In this document: piece by piece, positions 1-11,799 of the stretch
Layout: every line of letters starts with the position of its first letter
Position numbering within the stretch: position 1 is the first letter of the stretch
Assembly (NCBI GenBank): GCA_011033025.1
Contig: WFMF01000338.1
Location: 1-64,000, forward strand
Origin: Beroe forskalii
Lineage: Eukaryota > Ctenophora > Nuda > Beroida > Beroidae
Direction: 5' to 3'
DNA length: 64,000 nt
Program-made: the position numbers and the translations under genes
The notes under the pieces: generated by a model
Database searches by the model: none
Told to the model about the DNA's origin: nothing
The model's input: only the letters and a program-made list of their open reading frames with translations

Positions 1-187
1 AAAAAGACCGAGAATGGTGAATATTGAAAACACTCAAATTTGATTTTATCGTCTTAAAATCGATTTATAGACACATTAAAAGCAATTTCGCGTGGCTTTT
101 AGTTCGGAAATGTTATTTTCTGTCCAAAAAACAAGGCCTTGATGCAGTAAGGGATCGACTTTCATGGCACAAATTTGCTAGCCGTTT

Positions 188-555
188 TTGATTAATTGTT
201 TAGTTTCTAGAATTTGTTTCATATCGCTTCAATACTTCCCCCACCTCAATGCTCAGCTACTCCTATCCCTTCTCCGCCTCACCTCACTCTATCACCTCAC
301 GTCTCCACTTCACTCCTCACTATTTTCCCGCACGCTTCACTCCTCCTCACTCCTCACTACTTCCCCTAATTCCTCATTACATCCCTCACTACTTCCCCTC
401 ATTCCTCACTTATTAATTTGTTATTAGAATTAACATTAAAAGAGCAAAATTCTGTTTCAAGTCAATTGTTAGTCAATGGTGCAAAAGAAATTGTACGTGA
501 CATCGATGTTATTGTATAACTAAAAGCTATGCCCAAATTCTCAAAATAGTACGAG
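188..555. repeat. Pyrimidine-rich low-complexity tract downstream of the 12-exon gene
   Basis: From about 235 to 415 the plus strand is an irregular CT-rich tract built on CTCCTCACT-like words. It lies 3' of the minus-strand stop at 556. The ORF through it is compositional and not a gene. Bases 1-187 are AT-rich and hold nothing I can identify. Confidence 0.6.
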
Positions 556-3500
556 TTATTCCATTCTGTGCTCAAATTCTGACTTTTTTATTCTTAGGAT
601 GTTAGCTAATGTAGTCTGTTCCACTGCTGTTTTGTATCTCTCCTGCTCACTCTTGATGTGGTCTGAAAGTGATGGAGATGAGCGTCAATGTATGAGCATA
701 TGGATAATCTCAGAAAGTCCCGAGGTAAGAATAATTCAACGATATTAAATATTCATTATGATCGTCAAAAGATAGACAAAGAAAGAGGCAGCAGTCTTAC
801 CACAATTCTTTAGTTTCTTTTTGAATGTTTGATGACTGGCTTCACCACCCTGCTCATTGTAGAGCCCACTGTACCACCCAAATTCCTTGACCTGATCTAG
901 CAGGTGGTCTTCGATGAAATGTATCTGTAAAAAACATCGAGTTTATACTTTCATCGAGCATTCTACGTTCCTTTCATATCTACTACACTATAAGCCATAA
1001 TAGGCAGCTGAGTTTCAAATCGAAATACCTATCACATTCCAAATTTGATTTGAATTCGAGGATAGGTGATTTTGATTGATTGAAAACCCTCATTCGATGG
1101 CGGTGGAATTTAGTGGACCCGCAGCGTACTTTTTGAAAGTCCGCCGCGGAATTGCGGGTCCGCCGCGGATTTTCCAGGGCTTGGCTAGTGCTCTGTGCAG
1201 TTTCATTTTCAATTTCTGCATATTTAATACCTATTTTTCTAAATGTTATTTTTCATTATTCTGATACCTTGGGTGGGATTGTTTTGAAGGCTTTCCTGTA
1301 GGCGATCAGGAAGAGGACTATATCCTTCTCAAGGTCGTCAACTTCTTGCCCAACCACTGTAGCGGAACTGATCTTTCTAAAAAATCTCCTGTATGCATCT
1401 GCCACCACGTTCAATGTAGAGAGCCTGTCCAAAAGCTTTTTCTTCTTCTCCTCAGAAAGCCACTTATTTTCGGAAACATTACACGTCCAAAATTGCGAGA
1501 AATCTGATTTCACGAAATTTAGAGCGTCGTTGCCATTAAGCTGTCCTCCGAAGTGGGCTTTTGGTTTTACACCAAATGTAGAACATTTTGCCATAAATGA
1601 TTCTTGGGTGGGCCCACACCGAATCATCGCATCAGATGTTGTGCCATTTCTGATAGCTTCGGTGTGTGCGTGAAAATCACTGCCATCAAGAATCCCTAAA
1701 TCTTCACAGTCCAACCATCCATGTCCGATCTTATCTGCTAATTCCGTATCGACTTCGCATGCACACTCTATTTGTGCATCAAATAGGTCTTTGCCAACAC
1801 GTTGATTCTGAAAATATTAATTAAGAAGTGACGTTGATCACAACAATTCATTGTCGCCAGTGGTAAGTTAAACTTGGAGTCTACCTCATTTCGATTGGTG
1901 CTTATATTAATATAGCCAAGATTTAGTTTATATAGTCGATTTAACAAGGTGAATGTACCAAACTATATGCCAATTTTTCAATTTCAAACGTACTTACAAT
2001 ATGTACAGATTGTACGATCATCCATTTCAACACTGGATCTGAATCATTACCATTAACCGCATGTTTGAGTAGTGGCTCAGTCTTGACGTTGTAATAGTGA
2101 GACTGTTTTGATACGTCACATCCAGTTTCTCTAAAAGGAATATGTATTTTAGTGGATTTTTCAGTTGTTTTCGTAACAGTGTAACCAATACCATTCATCG
2201 ACTCCGCTGGGGATAATGAAGAGCCCAGAGTTATATGGGACACTAGCCCATCAATGCCACTTAAATAAGTTGCGAAAATTTACGCGATGATATATGATAT
2301 TTTTTAGAATCTCACCTTGCATTGTTACGGTAATGTTCCCAAAATTCTTCTAGACTTCTGAGCATTGCTTTGTCCCTCTTACACAATGGTGTAGCCATTT
2401 CACCATGTCTAATGTAACAGAAAGGACATGGAAAGGTGCCATAGGATGTTGGCATACCAAGGCACTGAAAGTGAAAAGGAGTTGAAATTACTAAATTCCC
2501 TATATTTTTATGCTCATTAATGCCGGTTAAAATGGGACCGATGGAATAAAATGACAGATAATCCGGATCTTATAAGTAATGGATACCTGCCACTGTGCTT
2601 TTGTGTCCATGGTGAGAACGAATGTATGTGGGTTGTCTCTCTTCATTGACAATAATCGTTCCATATTGGTGTTCAAATACTTGAAATAGACACGTAAATT
2701 GTACTCTGTGTCTGGTCCGGATGAAAGCAGCATTATATAGTGATGGTATGCTGAATTTGGATTGGATTGGTTCAAAAGATTGAGGAGTAGTTTAGTACCA
2801 CCTGCATCTGTGTCCGTGAATATTTTGAACCTTAAAGTATTAGTGCATATTTGAAAACCTCTTTTTCGTAACGGAAGGAATCGATAGCATTTTTCTCTCA
2901 TAACTTACCTAATTTATACAGTAAAGCTATGAAATATTGCACACTTTACCTGTCCTATGTCACAAAGGTTCAGTTGAAATATCTGATAGATATCAGGAAC
3001 ACATAAGGAGCTATGTCCATTCAAACATTTCGTAACGGAAGGCGAGATAAATATCCACTCAAAATTTTTTTCCACAAAAATTCAATTTTTATCTCAGAAA
3101 TTGGTTGGAATTCAAATATTCCAACGGGATAACCAAATTTAACCATTTCACTTTAACATTCAGTTGGGAATTAGCAAATTTTTGAAAGTAAAAACAATTT
3201 TCTTTGACGTTAAAAATGTGTACTATTTTGTAACGGAAGGAATTGGATTTTGTAACGGAGGGAATATCGATTATCTCCATTTTCCCGCTACACACAGAGG
3301 AATTAACTATTCAGAATGGTTGTTTATCAAAGAGGCTGTCCACCTGGGCACTTTAATTTGTATTGGTGTTCGAAAATCGTGAATTATTTGCAATAAAAGT
3401 GCCACTTTGCCTAAGAACAACAAGAGAGAAATTGGTGCTTTTTCATTAGTTTAAAATGAATTACACATCAGCGGATGATTACTAAGGTAATAATCTTGTT

Positions 3501-6500
3501 CTCAAATGCAATATTGAATGAAAAACCCTTAACAGATCGGTTTTATCTCAAATTTAAGGTTACCCATATTTTTGGCTGAAAAATGAATAGGGATTTTTGT
3601 ACTTTTTTGATGGACTTTTAGGACACTGAAGCTTCATCTTGTGTAATTTTGATCATAAAATAGTATTCAAAAGTATTATCTACAATTCAATGGCTGTTTC
3701 AGTTACCAAAATGAATTTTGGCCGATTTTTGTTCAAAAATGCTAATTTTTCAGCTCTGAATTACACCTATTTTGAGTCCAAAATGGTTCCTGAAATGACA
3801 ATTTCAGGTCCAGGGACCATTTAAAACTTTCAAATGGTGCATTATATCATGTACTATGAACTGTTGTGACTTGAGAAGTAATTTCGGCCAGTTTTAAGAA
3901 AACAAACTCAATAATAAACTCCGACATCTTGCGAATTTTCAGAGAAAACTGTGGTCTGTGGCACTTTTTGGCCCATAAATTTATTGTTTTTCATCTAATT
4001 TCTGTATTTTATGGCTCTAAATTTATCTGCAGATCAAAAGCAATGAATTTAGCAAGAAAATTCGAACTTATGGCTAACAGAAGATGGATTATTGGCTTGA
4101 AAAAGTATTTTAACTCAAATTGGGACTGAAAAATTTGAAAATTGGCCAAAATTTCAGTATAATTCGATGCTTCTTCCAGTGTTTTGGCTTTCAGGGCTCT
4201 TTCTTGTTAGCATTTACATGTTTTGTGGGTAAGGAGTCAGATAGAATTAAATTAACAAAGTTATGATGATTTTCCCGAAATTCACATCAAAGTATTTCGT
4301 AACGGAAGGAGATTTATTTCTTTCATACAGGCTGCAATTCATGACATAGACTGAAATTGAACTTACAGTGATGTACCTAAGACCCTTCTGAGATAATCCT
4401 ACGACTCTAAATTGTTTCAAAGTGAATAAAGAGAGCATGAACAAAACTTTTCCATGTGAATTTCGTAACGGAAGGAGGCATTTTCACCAAAATTTGGACA
4501 AAAATCATGAAAAAATTACATGGAATTCCCGGATTTTTTCAACTGTATGAGTTAATTAGGACTCTAAGCCGACCAAAAATTATGGTTTGCCGAATTCAGT
4601 TCTTATACAATGGCTGGAAAACTATTTTGAAAATAGGTACCGAAATTCAATACAGAATGTATCATTTTCATTCATTTTCAAAATCCTCCTGAGATCACAT
4701 TTTTCAAGATTTCTACCCCAAATTTTGGATTTTGGTACTTTGAACTATGGTCAAGATCATGGTAACTTTAAATTTTGTCATTCAACTTTTTGAAATTTTG
4801 GTGCAAGTGGAACCACTTTTCAAATATGCTCATTATCAGAAAACTTTTCTAGCTGAATTAGATCTGCTGCCCCATATATGGACCTGTAAAAATTACTTTA
4901 TGATTTTTTTGTAACATAAGGGCAAAAAATGTTCGATTATTCAGAATTTTGACTTAGTCAAATAATAAAGTTGCTTTTGCCACCATGTTTGAGTATTTGA
5001 GATATCGGTTGCAAACCGGCATACTATATTTTAATTATCTATACTCACAGTAACTCTTGTAATAAGATGTCTGCATCCATGTAAACGATTGGTGCTGGTC
5101 TTAAAACTTTATCGCCCGTTTTGGTTGCTTCCTTAGCCTTCTCATCCGCTTTGAACTCCAACTTACACATAACAGATTCATACTCCAACTGAATAGTTTT
5201 TCGTGTGTTTGAAAATAAATGACTTATCCCACTTCTTTAAGGCGTATAGAATAAAAAATTTAAAAAATACAACGGAAAGCGAAATGCATCACACGAAATT
5301 CTTATAACCCATCACAACAGTTTAACTGCCAATTCGAAATTGGGTCATCACCATAATATACTTATTTACTTACGTTATTTAGTAACTGTCTCAAATACTC
5401 AGTGGTTAGACTGTCGCCCATTAGTATATTTTCTTAGAGGAGAAAAATAATTACTTTCAAAATTAGTTTACTAATTATTCATTAATCATCCTAGCGTCCT
5501 AACAATTCATCTCTTGGCACATACCGACTTGTGCAAACCGATTCGGCACCGATAAATTGTTAAATAGCAAAGTACTTTCAATTGAGCACTGCCATAATTC
5601 AACCACCTATAGGTGCTTATAGGTGCCAATATAAGGCGCCGATCATGCTGATTTCGAGCAATCTAAGTTCTTCCTCTTTTTTTCGATTAATTAACCGCCA
5701 AGCTGTTAAGAAATGTGTGCGTGAAATTTACCTTATAATTAGCTTCCGTATCATGCATGGCCTTTTCTCCTGCTACCTTGCAACCTTCTTTGACAGCCGC
5801 CCTTATCTCCCGCAGTTGATTGTAAGACAGGTTTGCGCTATGACGGAGAACACAAGCTTGGAGAGGATCAACAAGATTACTCGAGGAGGGCTTAACATCA
5901 GCTAAGTTGGCAACGAATGTTTTACTCTCCACATTCTGAACTTTCATAGTTGCTGCCAAAAGTCTCTTATTCGTATCCTCCAGTTCAGCTTTGTCACTAC
6001 AGCTGGCTGCCTAAAAATAAGAGATCATTTACATTACATTGACAAAAACTATAAATAAAAGTTATTGCAGTATGAGTAAGTCTCACTCTCAAGTCTCACA
6101 ATCAGAAAACTGTTAAACAGTCAGCGAATGCCGTCCAATCCTGAAAACTTATAGTTATACTGTTTACCTGATACTGCAATAGTGAAGTGACCGATTTTGG
6201 ATGTTTTCGTTTCACTGCATCATCCAAAAATTTTACTGGTTTGTATGGTTTCTGTGCTATTGACAGCAGCAATGGTCTTCCGTTTGTCTTCACTTCGATT
6301 TCATTTTTATTGTCAGACTTTTCCCTTAACCGTTGCAAACACGAGCTGCAGAGTTGTCAGTGTCACTGATAGACTGATAGTGATACAGATAAGGGGCCAT
6401 CCATGAAGGACGTCCGCATTTTCATTTTTCTTAATATCCCCGAATTTCATGTGACATTGACACCACCGCCTGTCAACATTGACAGTGTCAATGACACCAG

Positions 6501-6842
6501 TCAACAATTAACATCGACTGATTGCTGACTTTTCATGCGATGCTGACATTTCACATTTAAATTAACATTGGTCAGATATGAGATCTGTATGGCGATTCAT
6601 GGGTCAAAAGGCTATGTCTAATGCCTTCAAATTGTACTGTTATAGAAATATTACAATGATTATTTCATTGCTCCTCACCTCAATACTTTGTGAAGCAGTT
6701 CATCAGTATAGTCAGAAGTATCAGAAAGGAAATCACTGAGTAGCACTTTCCTCCCATGACCATATAAGGAGACGTGGCGATGTAGAGTCTTTTCTGTAAC
6801 GTCCGTATCATTATGTATACAGACGGTGCAGTAACACTTCAT
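556..6842 (-). CDS. 12-exon gene, uncharacterised 769-aa protein of a repetitive invertebrate family
   Basis: Read on the minus strand, the exons are 6842-6679 (ATG at 6842), 6345-6168, 6010-5732, 5588-5525, 5432-5374, 5188-5049, 2830-2587, 2464-2316, 2259-1998, 1807-1268, 924-801 and 662-556 (TAA). All have GT donors and AG acceptors, every junction keeps phase, and the sum is 2310 nt, exactly 770 codons. The N-terminus has C3, C5, C8, H21 and H23, a possible zinc site. A CPFC motif lies near residues 389-392, NGND near 604-607 and NEQGGEASH near 716-724. From memory these resemble a large unnamed multicopy family of cnidarians and other invertebrates that I suspect is transposase-derived; no function is known to me. 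The 2.2-kb seventh... sixth-to-seventh exon intron (2831-5048) holds a repeated 15-mer. The next gene upstream on the same strand ends 423 bp before this ATG. The 5' UTR is not defined. The exon structure is well supported; family assignment is tentative. Confidence 0.8.
2831..5048. other. Long intron with six copies of TTCGTAACGGAAGGA
   Basis: This is the largest intron of the 12-exon gene. The word TTCGTAACGGAAGGA, or a one- to two-base variant, occurs at about 2865 (inside the acceptor end of the intron), 3029, 3228, 3250, 4296 and 4462, always on the plus strand. The rest is AT-rich. Such dispersed repeats suggest an old non-autonomous element, but I could not place its ends. No ORF here looks real. 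Confidence 0.6.
6393..6540. mobile_element. Possible end of a MITE starting GGGGCCATCC
   Basis: TAA followed by GGGGCCATCCATGAAGG lies in intron 1 of the 12-exon gene. The first ten bases equal the TIR start of the MITE at 9924. I could not find a matching inverted end nearby, so this may be a solo end or chance. The region 6420-6540 has several TGACA/TGTCA words. Confidence 0.3.
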
Positions 6843-7265
6843 GCTGATTTGATACCAAAATGTGATTGCAATGCCAACATCAAAGTGAAATTTGGCATCG
6901 GAATCGCATCGTTATATCATATCACTATCAGCATGAAGTGTTACCAGTTCAATTTAGGAGGACATCATCAATATTAATCTCATTTCATTTCCTTTCCGTT
7001 AATTTGTTTCAGAATTTAATAAAACTAGATTTTCGTTATCAAATTCAATTTTCTTTTCCGTTATAATATGATACATTTCATCTCGCAATTACAAACAAAA
7101 TATGGATTATTGCTAATAAATAAATAATAAACTCATGATAAATCTGATAAATTGTGGTTTTCTATATTGACCCACAAAGTCAAAAGTTATTTACAAATTA
7201 TGAAAATTATCATATAACATTATCTGATTCTGTTCAAAGTAAATTTTAATCATGTATTTTAGTAA

Positions 7266-10200
7266 TCAAAATGTTGGACTAGTAATTTCAAGAGACTCAG
7301 AATTCTTATCCATGGCAAGTCTTTGGATTTCCTCCATCCTTAGTTTTGCTCTGGATTTTGCAGCTGTTTTTTTAGCTCGATATTTGGAGTTGCATCTCAT
7401 TTTTCGGACTCCGATCAAAAGTTCCTTGATTTCATCTTCTACTAAACTTGGATGTTCAGGGCCAAGGTTCATTATCCTTCTGGCAATGTAATTGACCTTT
7501 GGCCAATTAACTCTACATTCAATATCATATTTCTGTGGTAATTGTTTGTCAAGTTTTTTGCAAATCTGATTGAAGAGTTTCTTAAGTCTCCTATCTTGCC
7601 CAACACTAGACAATCGTCGGTATCCGTTTCGTTTGCTATAGCTTATACCAACGAATATATCGTAGCAAAGCGGAGGAATGATTGCATCAATGACCACGTT
7701 ATAATCAAGTCCTTGTTTTCGCTGATACTTGAACGGGTCCCAAGCTACACGGTAACTTTCAGTGAGGTTGATCTCCTCAGAATCAGATGCCCGGTTTCTC
7801 TTGCCTCGTGACTGATGCTCCGAGATTCCTGGGACACCATCTGCACTGCTGTCGATGATCTCATCCAACTGCTCTGGCTCATCCCTGATAGTGATATCCG
7901 GGACACCATCTGCACTGCTGTCGATGATGTCATCGTGCTCCGGATCGCGCTGCCTCCTCCCTGAATGTGAGTACTAAGTTACAACGAACTGAATTACTTC
8001 AACTGATCCCAATATGTCACTGATCCCAATATTTCAATGATCGCCCTAAATATGGTGAATGCGAGAACACTAGATAATCTCACAGATGATTCTGCATGGT
8101 TAGAGATGATTAAATAGCATTACCTCTATCAGATCGCTGCTGGCGACAAGTCTTGGGACGGGACTGTGAGGGATGGATCTCATCCAACTGCTCTGGCTCA
8201 TCCCTGATAGTGATATCCGGGACACCATCTGCACTGCTGTCGATGATGTCATCGTGCTCCGGATCGCGCTGCCTCCTCCCTGAATGTGAGTACTAAGTTA
8301 CAACGAACTGAATTACTTCAACTGATCCCAATATGTCACTGATCCCAATATTTCAATGATCGCCCTAAATATGGTGAATGCGAGAACACTAGATAATCTC
8401 ACAGATGATTCTGCATGGTTAGAGATGATTAAATAGCATTACCTCTATCAGATCGCTGCTGGCGACAAGTCTTGGGACGGGACTGTGAGGGATGGATCTC
8501 ATCCAACTGCTCTGGCTCATCCCTGATAGTGATATCCGGGACACCATCTGCACTGCTGTCGATGATGTCATCGTGCTCCGGATCGCGCTGCCTCCTCCCT
8601 GAATGTGAGTACTAAGTTACAACGAACTGAATTACTTCAACTGATCCCAATATGTCACTGATCCCAATATTTCAATGATCGCCCTAAATATGGTGAATGC
8701 GAGAACACTAGATAATCTCACAGATGATTCTGCATGGTTAGAGATGATTAAATAGCATTACCTCTATCAGATCGCTGCTGGCGACAAGTCTTGGGACGGG
8801 ACTGTGAGGGATGGATCTCATCCAACTGCTCTGGCTCATCCCTGATAGTGATATCCGGGACACCATCTGCACTGCTGTCGATGATGTCATCGTGCTCCGG
8901 ATCGCGCTGCCTCCTCCCTGAATGTGAGTACTAAGTTACAACGAACTGAATTACTTCTGCAACTGATCCCAATATGTCACTGATCCCAATATTTCAATGA
9001 TCAATGATCGCCCTAAATATGGTGAATGCGAGAACAGATAATCTCACAGATGATTCTGCATGGTTAGAGATGATTAAATAGCATTACCTCTATCAGATCG
9101 CTGCTGGCGACAAGTCTTGGGACGGGACTGTGAGGGATGGATCTCATCCAACTGCTCTGGCTCATCCCTGATAGTGATATCCGGGACACCATCTGCACTG
9201 CTGTCGATGATGTCATCGTGCTCCGGATCGCGCTGCCTCCTCCCTGAATGTGAGTACTAAGTTACAACGAACTGAATTACTTCAACTGATCCCAATATGT
9301 CACTGATCCCAATATTTCAATGATCAATGATCGCCCTAAATATGGTGAATGCGAGAACAGATAATCTCACAGATGATTCTGCATGGTTAGAGATGATTAA
9401 ATAGCATTACCTCTATCAGATCGCTGCTGGCGACAAGTCTTGGGGGACGGGACACCATCTGCACTGCTGTCGATGATGTCATCGTGCTCCGGATCGCGCT
9501 GCCTCCTCCCTGAATGTCATTTATAATAAACGTATATTAGTGAGCACTCTGACATGTCATTGAGTAATTGACCCAATGGTTTAATTGGCCATGTGCGCAT
9601 ACGCGGCTTAGCTTGGAAGCTAACGTCACGATTATTTTTATTATGTCACTGATCAATCACAATGATGTCACTGATCAATGATGTCACTGATCCCAATATG
9701 TCACTGATCCCAATATGTCAATGATCAATGATCGCCCTAAATATGGTGAATGCGAGAACAGATAGTCTCACAGATGATTCTGCATGGTTAGAGATGATTA
9801 AATAGCATTACCTCCATCAGATCGTTGCTGGCTGTTCAAAGCTGAGTTAAATGCCTCAGTTAAAGCTCTTCTGAACAATCCAGGGGGCGTCCTACCTTTG
9901 AATTGAATTGAATATCCTTATTAGGGGCCATCCAGAAATGAGCTCATCACTTGAGGTAGTGATGAGGTAGTATGTATGTAGGTTTGCAAAATGATGAGCT
10001 CATCACTTAGAGGCGAAATTTTGACATCAATCACTCTTGTAAAATTGGACCAATATTGGACCCAAGTTAGAATTTAGATGATTCAACTTAAATTACAGTA
10101 GTGACGTCAATTCAGTCTTTCATATTGAATGAGTGACGTGACATAAATCTTGAAATGATGAGATGAGGTTGGGGTATGTATCTTTCCCAAATGATTAGGT

Positions 10201-10428
10201 AGTGATGATCTAGTATATATGTATGTTCAAATAAGGCCGATTTTTGATGAGCTCATTTCTGGATGGCCCCTTAGAGCTAAATTAGGACATCATGCGACCA
10301 TTTTTCCGATTTTGATTAAAATATGCTAAATGCTTAAATTAAGAAATATTTTTAAATTAATATTCACACCAACCTGGTCTGTATCCGTTTTTGATGAAGA
10401 GACTTTGTATTTCTCGGTGGGTAATCAT
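7266..10428 (-). CDS. 8-exon gene, 518-aa protein with tandemly duplicated coding exons
   Basis: On the minus strand the exons are 10428-10374 (ATG), 9895-9812, 9509-9411, 9243-9088, 8917-8762, 8598-8443, 8279-8124 and 7960-7266 (TGA). Every internal exon is flanked by phase-1 introns and has a length divisible by three (84, 99 and four of 156 nt), so any number of copies stays in frame. The total is 1557 nt, 519 codons. The four 156-nt exons look identical by eye and encode an acidic 52-residue repeat containing DDIIDSSADGVPDI; the 99-nt exon is the same repeat with 19 codons missing. The last exon starts with another partial repeat, then a basic region of about 190 residues with a helical, charged tail (positions near 440-505). 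I do not recognise the protein. A 347-bp MITE lies in intron 1. The same strand and tail-to-head arrangement with the 12-exon gene may mean joint mobility or joint function, but nothing proves this. Confidence 0.72.
7861..9509. repeat. 319-bp tandem repeat carrying one exon and one intron per unit
   Basis: The landmark TCATCCAACTGCTC recurs at 7861, 8180, 8499, 8818 and 9144, giving periods of 319, 319, 319 and 326. A sixth, internally deleted unit ends at 9509. Each unit carries a 156-bp exon of the minus-strand gene plus its intron. The only differences I see between units are small indels in the introns. Confidence 0.95.
9924..10270. mobile_element. 347-bp PIF/Harbinger-like MITE
   Basis: The ends are inverted: GGGGCCATCCAGAAATGAGC at 9924 and its complement ending at 10270, with at least 25 bp of TIR. 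TTA lies directly on both sides (9921-9923 and 10271-10273). A 3-bp TTA target duplication plus a G-rich TIR start is the pattern known for PIF/Harbinger MITEs. It sits in intron 1 of the 518-aa gene, about 30 bp upstream of the exon 2 acceptor. Confidence 0.82.
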
Positions 10429-11030
10429 GGTTCGAAATTCTATACCTATTATTAAAATTACTCAATTATTGGGTTTATTTTGGAGCATTGATTTTCATTT
10501 GGCTGTTATTTGCGATTCTATTTCTGTATTTATTAATATTAAGCACACTCAATTCACCAGATATAGAAATAAATTAGGCGCCCGTAACGTTCGTCGGTCG
10601 ATCAGACATTACATGGACGGGCATATGTACACTCAAACATGAGAATTCACACAATTACTCAATTACAATTCGATTTTCACTGCAACTTTTGTGAATAAGC
10701 CAAATTATTAAGAAAAAAGCTTTCGAGCTTTCATACGTCTGCATATCCGAAAGTACATCTTAAATGTCTACACTCGCAGATTTCGCAAACCGTACAACGA
10801 AACAAAACATGTACGTGTTAAAATGCGTCGCGCGCAAGCAGAGTCTGAATGCACGTGCCAGGGAATAAAACTCTGGACGAAAGATGCAGCGCGCGCGTCA
10901 CATTTATGGAACGCGCTGTCATTGTCCACCGATCTTTTTTTGCGATCGTTCACCGATCTTTTTTGGATCTTTTTCGTATCTTTTTGCGATCTTTTTGCGA
11001 TCTTATTTGGACAAACTAAAATCCGGCAAT
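10429..11030. other. Upstream region of the 518-aa gene; short GATCTTTTT tract
   Basis: This contains the likely minus-strand promoter region of the 518-aa gene, but I see no clear core promoter. From 10930 to 11010 the words GATCTTTTTTGCGATC recur irregularly. Around 10800-10920 the DNA is rich in GCGCGC. Short ORFs here look accidental. Confidence 0.4.
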
Positions 11031-11099
11031 GCGATAGGGTGTTGAGCCCGTCGAGGGACTGGTTGAGCCCGTCGAGGATCTAGTTGAGCCCGTCACGGT

Positions 11100-11790
11100 G
11101 ATGTCGTGACGGGATGATATTTTTATGAGGGTGGTATGGGTGATCCCTTGTTGAAGGGTGAGCCCAGAACATCAGTGAAGCCCGAGGTTCGGTTAAGCCT
11201 GTTATGGTGAAGCCCAAGGTAAAAGTGAGCCTGGTAGGGGTGATCCCTTGTTGAAGGGTGAGCCCAGAACATCAGTGAAGCCCGAGGTTCGGTTGAGCCT
11301 GTTATGGTGAAGCCCAAGGTAGGGGTGAGCATGGTACGGGTGAGCCCCTGTATCGGGGTTATCCCATGGCATTGGTGAAGCCCGAGGTTCGGTGGAGCCT
11401 GGTATGGTGAAGCCCAAGGTAAGGGTGAGCCTGGTACGGGTGAGCCCCTGTATCGGGGTTATCCCAAGGCATTGGTAGCCCGAGGTTCGGTGGAGCCTGG
11501 TATGGCGAAGCCCGGCAATAAGATGAGCCTGGTACGGGTGAGCCTCTGTATTGGGGGTTATCCCAAGGCATTGGTGAAGCCCGAGGTTCGGTGGGGGCCT
11601 GGTATGGTGAAGCCCGGCAATTATAGGGTGAGTCTGGTATGGGCGAGACCGGTTATAGAGGTGAGCCCCGGGAAATCGGAGGAGCCCTAGATTAAGGGGA
11701 GCAGTGTACAGGGGTCTGTGACAGAGGTGATCCCAGGTTTAGGGAAGCCTCCGCACGGTGAACTCTGTAATATATGTGATCCCGGGAAAA
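11100..11790. repeat. GC-rich minisatellite, about 100-bp higher-order unit
   Basis: CCCGAGGTTCGGT recurs at about 11181, 11283, 11381, 11481 and 11580, giving a period near 100 bp. Each unit is made of approximately 10-bp subunits like GGTGAGCCC. The style resembles the minisatellites inside Elements I and II, but no TIRs were found around it. The overlapping ORFs on both strands are by-products of the array. Confidence 0.85.
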
Positions 11791-11799
11791 GGAGCATTA

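Noticed and set aside
11123-11690. Overlapping ORFs on both strands with GLHHNRLNRTSGF-type repeats
   Set aside because: Array by-products of the 100-bp minisatellite.
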